Part shown: piece after piece, positions 1-5,846 of the stretch | Numbering within the stretch: position 1 is the stretch's first letter | Layout: each line of letters opens with the position of its first letter | Assembly: GCA_937880545.1 (NCBI GenBank) | Contig: CALFKA010000007.1 | Coordinates: forward strand, 1-6,340 | Direction of reading: 5' to 3' | Length of the DNA stretch: 6,340 nt | Source of the DNA: an uncultured Clostridia bacterium | GTDB taxonomy: Bacteria > Bacillota > Clostridia > Peptostreptococcales > Acidaminobacteraceae | Position numbers and translations under genes: made by a program | Notes under the pieces: model-generated | Databases searched by the model: none | The model's input: the letters and a program-made list of their open reading frames with translations, nothing else | What the model was told of the DNA's origin: nothing

Positions 1-921
1 ATTCAGTGAAGCCGTGGCCGCTACGATTTGGCCCAAGGGGAGGCCACCCTTCAAGCCTTTTAATGCGACCAACAGGTATAAAAAGAGCACAACAACTTGA
101 TTTATCGAAAGGGAGAACATTTGGGTGTTGCTCCAAGCCTGATGAATGGCTCGGATCATTTTTGCTACCGAGCCCTTTTGGCCGGTATCATCATCAAACC
201 ATTTTTGGATATGAGATTGTTGACGATACAGCCGAATCTCTTTTCCGTTTTCAGGGTTTAGCAACATATCAGCCAGATAATTGAACATCGTATTCGCATG
301 ATGAATCGTCTCAAACAATTTCTTTAATTTCTGATTCTGTTTAGTATGATATATCGCCGTCAGATAGCTAGATCCACTCAAAAGAGCGATCAGGGCGATA
401 AGAAACACCCAAGAATCATAGATTGTGTTCGTTCGATATAAAAAGGCCGGTAGGATGAGCCAAACAGCTCCGATAATTGAGACAAAATAATATACAAAAT
501 CTTTAAGACGGTTGGCGATCATCTCATAGCTACCTGTTCCGCTGTATCCGATAATTGTGATCTTTTGCCGCAAGTCTTTGATCGCGGGGTCTTCAACATA
601 CTGAAACTCCATGTCGATGCTTTTGAGATTGCGAACGATTTCAAGCTTCATGTAGAACTCTGCCTGTTCAAATTGGTGGATATAGTTGAATAATCCGCTG
701 ATGATTTGCGAAACAAAGATTAAACTGAGGCCTATTGTAATAAATTTCATTAAATCAGTATAATCTATCGTCTGTGACAACTGATTGATTATCTCACGCG
801 AGATGTAGACTGAAATGAGCGGAAAGATCGCACTAAAAAAACCGGCAATCAGACTGATGATTACAAAGCGCTTTGAAAGCTTGAAGGTATCTTTAATGAC
901 ACGAAAAACTAAACGCTTCAC
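1..921 (-). CDS. ABC half-exporter, membrane domain (3' end cut by window edge)
   Basis: Open from a GTG start at 921 to base 1 with no stop, giving 307 codons of an ABC exporter transmembrane domain; the ATPase domain would lie beyond the left edge. Hydrophobic segments are visible near residues 18-40, 58-80, 143-162, 170-190 and 270-288. The segment NGKEIRLYRQ (225-234) matches the position of AKDVRLYRVQ in the upstream half-transporter, which is typical of clostridial and bacillar exporters of this type. The GTG start is chosen because it overlaps the upstream gene's stop by 4 bases (GTGA) and is preceded at about 7 bases by a strong AGGAAGGAG ribosome binding site. The overlap implies translational coupling and a heterodimeric exporter with the neighbour. 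Substrate is unknown; peptide or lipid-like export is inferred from family and context. Confidence 0.88.
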   Translation of the reverse strand, partial: MKRLVFRVIKDTFKLSKRFVIISLIAGFFSAIFPLISVYISREIINQLSQTIDYTDLMKFITIGLSLIFVSQIISGLFNYIHQFEQAEFYMKLEIVRNLKSIDMEFQYVEDPAIKDLRQKITIIGYSGTGSYEMIANRLKDFVYYFVSIIGAVWLILPAFLYRTNTIYDSWVFLIALIALLSGSSYLTAIYHTKQNQKLKKLFETIHHANTMFNYLADMLLNPENGKEIRLYRQQSHIQKWFDDDTGQKGSVAKMIRAIHQAWSNTQMFSLSINQVVVLFLYLLVALKGLKGGLPLGQIVAATASLN

Positions 922-2552
922 TCTCGCTCTCCTTCCTGATAGTAGTAGGCTTGTTTATCATACATTTGCTGATACTTGCCTCGCATGTCCATCAGCTGTC
1001 GATGTGTACCGTCCTCTATAATCTTCCCGTCTTCAAGAAACAAGATGCGATCACAAAATTGTGTGGTGGCCAGACGATGCGTAATAAAGATCGAGAGTTT
1101 ATCCTTAGAATATTTATGATACCGTCGATAGATCTCACTCTCTGCCAGTGGGTCAAGTGCAGCCGTCGGCTCATCCAAAATAAGCACCGGGGCGTCTTTA
1201 TAGAGTGCCTGAGCTAATTTTAGTTTCTGGTGCTGTCCGCCGGAAAGTGTTACCGCTTCAGCATTCATCTCACGCACCAAGGGTGTATCATCTCCCAGGG
1301 GAAGCCCCTGCGTGACTTCTAAAAGCCCCGAATCTTCTAATACTTTTCGATACTTTACCTCGTCATACGCACTGTCCTGCAAGACTGTTTCTCTGATCGT
1401 CATCGGAAGCGGAAAGTGATCCTGAAAGACAACGCTAAACAAGCGATAGTAGTCATTGACTGCAAATCGTTGATGATCCATACCATTGATCAAAATCTGG
1501 CCTTCTTGTGGCTGGTAGAGATGTAAGAGCAGTTTGACTAGGGTCGTCTTGCCGGCACCATTAAGTCCAACTAAGGCAATCTTTTCGTTTTGGTGGATGG
1601 TGAGATTGAAGTTTTTGAAAATTGGACGATCGCTTTGCGGATACGTGAAGGTTACGTTTTTCAGCTCAATCGTATCGATCAATTCGGGTAAAGTCTGTTT
1701 CGCCACATGATTAAACAGTGGCGGGTAATGGAGAAAATGCCGTAAATGGCCAGCGTCATTGCTGTCATCAAGTAAGTCGAATAAGACATTGATAAGTTCG
1801 CTTGAAGCGATCGCAATCATACTGATGGCGCCGATGTAAAATGTCAGCTCTCCAACATTGAGGCGTCCTTCGATCAATTGTAGGATCAACACGGAGTAGC
1901 CATAGAATGTCAGCAGCAAGATCAAAAATGCGCTGATGAACTGCCCGCCAAACACGACCCGAGATCGGCGAACGGTGATATGCCTCAGGTTTTTTAAGAC
2001 CTCCTCAAAGATATTCAAGAACCACGGTTGTACCCGATAGAGCCTAACATCTTTTGCCATCTTGAAATTTGAGGTTACTCGATGGAGGTAATAGTACTGG
2101 TCAATGTAAGTGGCTCGCTCGGCCTTGGTTTTATTGATGAAACGATGCTGAAAGAAGCGATACGCAATGACCAGTAGTATAAGCACGCCAATATAGCCTA
2201 AAAACCGAAGATCAATGGTACTTAGAAGCGAGCCAAACAGTGCAATCTTTAGCACCTGTTCCGTGAAGCGTTTAAGATTCAATGGAAATTTTTGTGTGAG
2301 TGAATCATTTGACTTGACGGTGCTAAAAGCAAGTTCTTTCGCCTTTTGAAAATCAGGATCTTCGAGCAGTTGATAGTCACTGTCGATCAGGACTGAACCT
2401 ACCTCAGCAAGTTCTCTCATCCGAAACATATGAGATTTGACACGGCTTCTCAATTCTGATGCTTTCAGAGCAAGGCTTAGCCCACCGTAGATGACAATTA
2501 AGATCACCACCCAAAGAACAACTTGGCTAGTCTCGGCATGTTGCGCTACCAT
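918..2552 (-). CDS. ABC half-exporter, fused membrane and ATPase domains (frame remaining after an in-frame stop)
   Basis: A 544-residue open frame with a membrane domain followed by a complete nucleotide-binding domain. Membrane segments lie near residues 10-29, 101-131 (probably two), 203-226 and 236-254. ATPase motifs are intact: aromatic A-loop Y304, Walker A GLNGAGKTT (329-337), Q-loop Q377, signature LSGGQ (436-440), Walker B VLILDE (456-461, catalytic Glu461) and switch His492. The active ATPase motifs suggest recent function. However, the frame continues upstream of ATG 2552 for 49 codons to an ATG with a good ribosome binding site, interrupted only by TGA at 2604-2606. ATG 2552 has no convincing ribosome binding site, and starting there would drop the first of the six membrane helices. 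The gene is therefore either a nonsense mutant, a sequencing or assembly error, or recoded. It overlaps the next half-exporter by 4 bases. Confidence 0.9.
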   Translation of the reverse strand: MVAQHAETSQVVLWVVILIVIYGGLSLALKASELRSRVKSHMFRMRELAEVGSVLIDSDYQLLEDPDFQKAKELAFSTVKSNDSLTQKFPLNLKRFTEQVLKIALFGSLLSTIDLRFLGYIGVLILLVIAYRFFQHRFINKTKAERATYIDQYYYLHRVTSNFKMAKDVRLYRVQPWFLNIFEEVLKNLRHITVRRSRVVFGGQFISAFLILLLTFYGYSVLILQLIEGRLNVGELTFYIGAISMIAIASSELINVLFDLLDDSNDAGHLRHFLHYPPLFNHVAKQTLPELIDTIELKNVTFTYPQSDRPIFKNFNLTIHQNEKIALVGLNGAGKTTLVKLLLHLYQPQEGQILINGMDHQRFAVNDYYRLFSVVFQDHFPLPMTIRETVLQDSAYDEVKYRKVLEDSGLLEVTQGLPLGDDTPLVREMNAEAVTLSGGQHQKLKLAQALYKDAPVLILDEPTAALDPLAESEIYRRYHKYSKDKLSIFITHRLATTQFCDRILFLEDGKIIEDGTHRQLMDMRGKYQQMYDKQAYYYQEGERE

Positions 2553-2603
2553 GTTGATGAGCTCTTGCGTCAGTCTCAGCCCGACAAATGAAATACCCAG
2601 CGC

Positions 2604-2699
2604 TCATAAAACCCCCAAGAGGATAAGCCAAAAGATTTTGGGGTCGAATCGTTTTACCCGCTCAAGTATAAAAGACAGATTGCTGATAGCCTGTTTCAT
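2604..2699 (-). pseudogene. Detached N-terminus of the ABC half-exporter, ending in an in-frame TGA
   Basis: ATG at 2699-2697 follows an AAGAGGTG ribosome binding site by 5 bases. It opens 31 codons (beginning MKQAISNLSF and containing the hydrophobic FWLILLGVL) before TGA at 2606-2604. The same frame then resumes with ALGISFVGL and runs without another stop into the 544-residue ATPase-containing frame. The hydrophobic stretch on either side of the TGA is what the first helix of a six-helix exporter should look like, so this is the true gene start (intended CDS 918-2699, 593 codons plus stop). One base change (for example to TTA, TCA, GGA or TGG) restores it. The nearby kinase, regulator and exporter frames use TGA as a normal stop, which argues against a variant code. 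Confidence 0.8.
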
Positions 2700-2722
2700 A
2701 TACACCTCTTAATAGCAGTGTA
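2697..2722 (-). promoter_or_regulatory. Ribosome binding site and candidate -10 box for the ABC operon
   Basis: The AAGAGGTG ribosome binding site (2703-2710) sits 3 bases before the TAT that precedes ATG 2699, and decides the transporter start. A TACACT -10-like hexamer lies at 2717-2722 and would place transcription start near 2710, at the first base of the ribosome binding site. No good -35 hexamer is found at 16-18 bases upstream, so promoter activity may depend on an activator such as the neighbouring LytTR regulator. The ribosome binding site is clear; the promoter is tentative. Confidence 0.5.
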
Positions 2723-2741
2723 GCGAATAAAAAAAGAGGTG
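2703..2741 (-). repeat. Inverted repeat that could mask the ABC ribosome binding site
   Basis: A perfect 8-base inverted repeat: CACCTCTT (minus strand, 2741-2734) and AAGAGGTG (2710-2703), separated by 23 bases. The second arm is the transporter ribosome binding site. The first arm shares CACC with the 3' side of the upstream terminator stem, so the two hairpins cannot form fully at the same time. A regulatory effect is inferred. Confidence 0.6.
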
Positions 2742-2757
2742 AGATTATTTTCTCACC
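2729..2757 (-). terminator. Rho-independent terminator of the two-component operon
   Basis: On the minus strand GGTGAG (2757-2752) pairs with CTCACC (2743-2738) across an 8-base loop, followed by TC and seven T residues (2735-2729). The kinase stop codon TAA (2747-2745) lies inside the loop. It separates the regulator/kinase unit from the ABC transporter genes, implying that the latter have their own promoter or depend on read-through. Confidence 0.85.
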
Positions 2758-3461
2758 AGTGGTTCACATTTTGACCTGAGTGGTAAGGTAATCTCGCTTG
2801 AGAAGACACCTTCTTCACTGGCTCGACTGATCCAGCCATTGTACTTCGCAACAATCTGATCGATGCGTGAGATGCCAAAGCCATGATCCAGGCCGAACTT
2901 TGTATTGAGAAGATCACGTACTTTGCCGCGAGAGCTGTTGGTGCAGTTAATATAGAGATTTCCCTTGATGGGAGCAATATAAAGTCGTATAAATGGTTCA
3001 GAACTCATAAGTGCTGCTTCATAGGCATTACTCAGAAGATTGCCTAGCAGTATACCCATATCAACAGGAGTGATATGCAGATCTGCAGGTACGATGGCTT
3101 TGGCATCGAGCGTGAATCCGTGTTGTTTGGCAAGGGTCAACTTCGAATTCACCACCGCATCGACCGCCACATTGCCACTTTGTACAATCGTATCGACAGT
3201 ATTTAGCTCATGCTCCATTTGATCAAGATATTCTTCCAATTCACTGAGTTGATTCAGTTGCAGATGGGTTTTGAGTACCTGAAGCTGGTTGCGATAGTCA
3301 TGTCTGATACCTCTCATTTGGCGATAAATGGACTCCACTTCTTCTACGTGCTGATCGATCATGCGTGAAACATGCGCAGCGTTTTGTCTTAGGTTGAAGA
3401 TTCGAATGGAGAGAATGAATACTACTAGCACCAATAACCCAGGGAAGAAATAGATCATCAT
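2745..3461 (-). CDS. Short GHKL-type sensor histidine kinase, AgrC-like family
   Basis: A 238-residue kinase. One hydrophobic segment (residues 4-20) anchors it in the membrane, followed by a helical linker and the dimerisation/phosphoacceptor motif with His54 in RHDYRNQL. The GHKL ATPase domain shows the N-box LGNLLSNAYEAA (139-150) and a G-box GFGIS (194-198). The motif spacing fits the HPK10 (AgrC/ComD) group. It probably autophosphorylates on His54 and passes phosphate to the regulator encoded immediately upstream. The oddity is its input region: AgrC and ComD relatives usually have about six membrane helices, but this one has only one and no extracellular domain, so how it senses is unclear. 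It could respond to a membrane partner such as the adjacent exporter. The start ATG 3461 overlaps the regulator stop by 4 bases (ATGA); an AGGGA site lies about 9 bases upstream. A second ATG follows immediately at 3458. Confidence 0.9.
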   Translation of the reverse strand: MMIYFFPGLLVLVVFILSIRIFNLRQNAAHVSRMIDQHVEEVESIYRQMRGIRHDYRNQLQVLKTHLQLNQLSELEEYLDQMEHELNTVDTIVQSGNVAVDAVVNSKLTLAKQHGFTLDAKAIVPADLHITPVDMGILLGNLLSNAYEAALMSSEPFIRLYIAPIKGNLYINCTNSSRGKVRDLLNTKFGLDHGFGISRIDQIVAKYNGWISRASEEGVFSSEITLPLRSKCEPLVRK

Positions 3462-4159
3462 AGACTGTATCCCTGCTTGCGATAGTGGCTCACAAAAGCC
3501 TGTAGAACTTCTTTTGCTTGTCGGCGCGACAGAGGGATGATATGTTCATTATCCAGCACGACATGATCCCTGTTTACCTGATAGATGTGGTCGAGATTGA
3601 CAAGGTAAGCTCGATGGGTCTGGACAAAGCGCCCCGAGAGCTCCTCCATAAACTGTCCTATGGATTTGCGGACCTCCATGGCACTATCTTTCAGGCGTAT
3701 CTCACACAAATGCCCCCGCGCTTCAATAAAGTAGATCTCATCAAGCAAAATCTTCCTGCGATCCACCAAGAGAAACTCATCGTCACCGGGAAGGGCTTGC
3801 GCCACTCGCTCAAGCGTTTGTTCGAGTCTCTCAAGTGTTACAGGCTTTAATAGGTAGTCAAGCGCCAGGACCTCATAGCCTTTGATTGCATACTGGGTAT
3901 ACGCGGTGATAAATACGATCGCCACCTCCGGCAGTACCGCACGGATCTTTCGGGCGACTTCCAGCCCGTCCATTTCCGGCATCTCCACATCCAAAAAGAT
4001 GACATCGACATCGAGGTGGTCTTCCAATGCGAAAAAGAATTCATCGCTCCCCAAATAGAAGAAGGCTTCCACGTCCTTTTTTAGCTGATGCAGCAATGTG
4101 CGCACTGCCTGATGCTGTAGTTTTTCATCATCAACAAACATCGCTTTGATCTTTTTCAT
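3458..4159 (-). CDS. LytTR-family response regulator (AgrA/ComE-like)
   Basis: A 233-residue transcription regulator. The receiver domain (about 1-122) has acidic pocket residues D10/D11, phosphoacceptor D57 in IFLDVEMPEMDG, T85 and the K105-P106 switch pair. The C-terminal LytTR DNA-binding domain (about 128-228) shows FIEARGH, the family-typical FVQTHRAYLVNLDHI and IPLSRRQAKEV. Regulators of this class bind paired short direct repeats and usually activate promoters for themselves and for peptide, bacteriocin or transporter genes. It is cotranscribed with the overlapping kinase gene, its presumed phosphodonor. The start at ATG 4159 is the only standard start in frame, because TGA lies 9 codons upstream, and it has no good ribosome binding site. 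The neighbouring ABC exporter genes are the obvious candidate targets, but that is inferred. Confidence 0.94.
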   Translation of the reverse strand: MKKIKAMFVDDEKLQHQAVRTLLHQLKKDVEAFFYLGSDEFFFALEDHLDVDVIFLDVEMPEMDGLEVARKIRAVLPEVAIVFITAYTQYAIKGYEVLALDYLLKPVTLERLEQTLERVAQALPGDDEFLLVDRRKILLDEIYFIEARGHLCEIRLKDSAMEVRKSIGQFMEELSGRFVQTHRAYLVNLDHIYQVNRDHVVLDNEHIIPLSRRQAKEVLQAFVSHYRKQGYSL

Positions 4160-4480
4160 ACCATCAGTGTAGCACAGGAATCTTCACGAACAACCCCCTC
4201 TCTTTTAGCTCGGAAAGCGATTTAAATAGAAATGATTCTGTACGAAAAGAACAGGGAAGAAAACGAAAACGATCCATAATTCTGGATGTGGGTGGAGGAG
4301 TGACGCCGTCAGTGGCGGTGATTCTTCTGTTCTTTCTAAGCAGCCAACTACCATCCGCAAGAGGGGATGCACTTCGCCTAGGCTAAACAGATCATCAAAG
4401 CTATCGAGGACGGGGAGATTCTTTGGGACTGCTGGTAGTGGTATATGATGAGTTCAATAAGGAGTGGATACTACGAAAGT
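4160..4480. other. Intergenic region without a convincing gene
   Basis: About 320 bases between the regulator start and the isomerase-like gene's terminator. The end next to the regulator holds its candidate promoter. Small inverted repeats are present: ATCCA/TGGAT around 4272-4287 and CGCC/GGCG around 4303-4317. An open minus-strand frame spans 4205-4453; its first ATG at 4354 would give 49 residues with a hydrophobic stretch IVFVFFPVLFV, but it lacks a ribosome binding site. On the plus strand, GTG 4300 to TAA 4386 would give 28 residues with a hydrophobic start. Plus-strand fragments such as AKQIIKAIEDGEILWD and VVVYDEFNKEWILRK look protein-like but are broken by stops in different frames. 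No tRNA or recognised riboswitch was seen. Confidence 0.5.
4166..4193 (-). promoter_or_regulatory. Candidate promoter of the regulator/kinase operon
   Basis: On the minus strand a TTGTTC -35-like box (4193-4188) is followed after 16 bases by TACACT (4171-4166), preceded by TGC as an extended -10 element. The start point would be about 4159-4160, at the regulator ATG, implying a leaderless or nearly leaderless message. This agrees with the absence of a clear ribosome binding site. The 9-base block GCTACACTG also occurs at the candidate ABC promoter (2716-2724). Confidence 0.45.
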
Positions 4481-4503
4481 AAAAAAGCCCATTTGGGCTT
4501 TTT
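4481..4503 (-). terminator. Terminator of the isomerase-like gene, bidirectional in form
   Basis: A compact hairpin: AAAAAGCCC pairs with GGGCTTTTT (with one extra A on the plus-strand left arm) around a 4-base loop, so U-tracts form on both strands. On the minus strand it begins within the TAA stop of the isomerase-like gene. It also shields the regulator promoter region from read-through. Confidence 0.9.
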
Positions 4504-5686
4504 AATAGGAGTTAAGAAAGGCAGCAATCAGCTCTTTGTGTTCTCCCCGCACCACCATGTGATGGTTGGCGATCGGTCGCTTTAGGAAGTAGTCCAGCGG
4601 TTCGTCCATGCGAAGCCGAATCTGTGTCCGACACATGTCATCCTCATGCAGGTTTTGTGTCAGTGTCCCTTCCATGGCAACGTAGTCTTGAAAGTTCTCC
4701 TTCATCTTGAAGAGAGTATAACGCTCTTCGGAGAGATCGGCGGAGATCGCCAAGCCGATGCCACTTTCATAGTGCGTCATGAGAGTATATTTTTTTGGCA
4801 TGTTGAGAGGTAAAACACAGTGTGCCAGTACGATCTCACGGCTATTCAGGTCGAGTCTGGCAGGATTACTCATAAATATCGGCTCTCCTGTGAGCTCGGC
4901 GAGTACCGTCATGGAGAGAAGGCTGCGCTCATCTCCTTCACAGGCTGCGTGGATGCCCTGGGCGTTCAGGAGTGCCAGTGCCAGGCATCCTGAGGTCTGA
5001 AAAGGTTCCAAAAGATCGAAGCATTTGATGGAGATTCCTTGGAGATTGTACTTTTCCACGAGTCTTCGGACGCCTCCGTAGACATAGAGTGCCTTTTCAA
5101 GTTCAATAGAGGGAACCTGTTTGGATCCCAGCTCTTTGGTGAATTCGTCTTCAGGATATTCTTTCTTGTCGATCTCCAAGCGAAGCTCTTCCATCGGCAG
5201 ATCGATCAGCTCGATGCCGCTTTTCTCTTTTAGAAGCTCTCTGTCGATCGTGCTGGCAATGAGCCAACCGGAAGGTTCTGTGACACCCAGGCGAAGTGTT
5301 TTTAGTTTTTGCTTCACCGAGTGGATGCGCAGGAGTCCTTTGAGCTGACAGGCCAGTTCCTGCATATTTCCGTGAAGGATCTGCCCTGGAATGCCTTTTT
5401 CTTGAAGCCAGGAGAGGATCTCCATTGAAGCGGCCAGGGAGTTGCGTTTCTCCATCGTCAGAAGATACACGGGTCCTTTTAAGTGGTTGTAGCGACTGAC
5501 AAAGACTTCTTCCGTTCCGCCAGAGGCAATGAAGAAAAGGGGAAGACTTCCTTCGGACAGCTCTATCTTGTCATCCATCAGAACTTCTTCTCCCAGTTCT
5601 TCTGATAGCTGTTTTAAAAAGAGTTTGCTGACATCATCAAAATGTACATCGACATGGTTGCTGCGCAGATATTTAACTTGGATCAT
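4502..5686 (-). CDS. FucI/AraA-fold sugar isomerase-like protein
   Basis: A 394-residue soluble protein without a signal peptide or membrane segment. The C-terminal half resembles the L-fucose/L-arabinose isomerase superfamily: KCFDLLEPFQTSGCLALALLN (220-240, first part), an acidic CEGDE (249-253), HYESGIGLAIS (305-315) and NHHMVVRGEHKE (374-385). In this superfamily, Glu, Asp and His residues in such motifs bind the divalent metal and support aldose-ketose isomerisation. E250, D252, H305 and H375 or H376 are the best candidates here, by motif position only. It is shorter than typical FucI (about 590) or AraA (about 500), so substrate is uncertain and it may act on an unusual or modified sugar. 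ATG 5686 is supported by an AGTGGAGG ribosome binding site 4 bases upstream. It has its own -10 box and terminator and no sugar kinase or transporter beside it. Confidence 0.72.
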   Translation of the reverse strand: MIQVKYLRSNHVDVHFDDVSKLFLKQLSEELGEEVLMDDKIELSEGSLPLFFIASGGTEEVFVSRYNHLKGPVYLLTMEKRNSLAASMEILSWLQEKGIPGQILHGNMQELACQLKGLLRIHSVKQKLKTLRLGVTEPSGWLIASTIDRELLKEKSGIELIDLPMEELRLEIDKKEYPEDEFTKELGSKQVPSIELEKALYVYGGVRRLVEKYNLQGISIKCFDLLEPFQTSGCLALALLNAQGIHAACEGDERSLLSMTVLAELTGEPIFMSNPARLDLNSREIVLAHCVLPLNMPKKYTLMTHYESGIGLAISADLSEERYTLFKMKENFQDYVAMEGTLTQNLHEDDMCRTQIRLRMDEPLDYFLKRPIANHHMVVRGEHKELIAAFLNSY

Positions 5687-5690
5687 ATTT

Positions 5691-5714
5691 CCTCCACTAT
5701 ATGTCTTTATTATA
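5691..5714 (-). promoter_or_regulatory. -10 box and ribosome binding site of the isomerase-like gene
   Basis: A perfect TATAAT (5714-5709) lies upstream of AGTGGAGG (5698-5691), which is 4 bases before ATG 5686. The expected -35 position has no good hexamer; TTGTCA occurs at a 21-base spacing, which is too long for a normal sigma-A promoter. The short leader (about 15-20 bases) leaves no room for a riboswitch. Confidence 0.6.
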
Positions 5715-5780
5715 GACGAAAAAAACCGTGAAAAGTGACAAGTGAATCAGACTCATATATGCATAAGCTTCAGCAAATGA

Positions 5781-5822
5781 AGAAGACCACCGAAGCAGAG
5801 ATTTCAGTCCGGTGGACTTTTT
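5781..5822. terminator. Hairpin terminator after the PhzF-like gene
   Basis: CCACCG (5787-5792) pairs with CGGTGG (5810-5815), extended by weaker outer A-T and G-C pairs beyond an A-A mismatch, around a 17-base loop. On the minus strand it follows the PhzF-like stop by about 25 bases and is trailed by a broken TCTTCTTC tract; on the plus strand it is followed by five Ts. It most likely ends the PhzF-like transcript, with only moderate T-tract quality. Confidence 0.6.
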
Positions 5823-5846
5823 GCAGAAGTGGTACATATATATTTT

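Noticed and set aside
6..284. Plus-strand open frame of 92 codons
   Set aside because: It is antisense to the clear ABC exporter membrane-domain gene, lacks a ribosome binding site and has a composition unlike a real protein.
2604..2606. Variant genetic code with TGA as tryptophan or glycine
   Set aside because: TGA serves as the natural terminator for the regulator and exporter genes with typical 4-base overlaps, TGG is used for tryptophan, and only one internal TGA is seen.
3518..3850. Plus-strand open frame of 110 codons
   Set aside because: It is a shadow of the LytTR response regulator on the opposite strand; no family motifs.
4295..4325. Cobalamin-riboswitch-like GCCACTG on the minus strand, or a T-box-like GGGTGGA on the plus strand
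   Set aside because: Only the short core words are present; the surrounding conserved boxes and pairing are missing.
4300..4386. 28-residue plus-strand peptide as a signalling peptide for the two-component system
   Set aside because: The GGTGGAG site is only 2 bases from GTG, there is no double-glycine or AgrD-like motif and no processing enzyme nearby; kept only as a weak possibility in the findings.
5121..5348. Serine- and arginine-rich plus-strand frames in the isomerase-like gene (also near 4779-5000 and 5529-5738)
   Set aside because: These are antisense shadows of the isomerase-like gene, low-complexity and without start signals.
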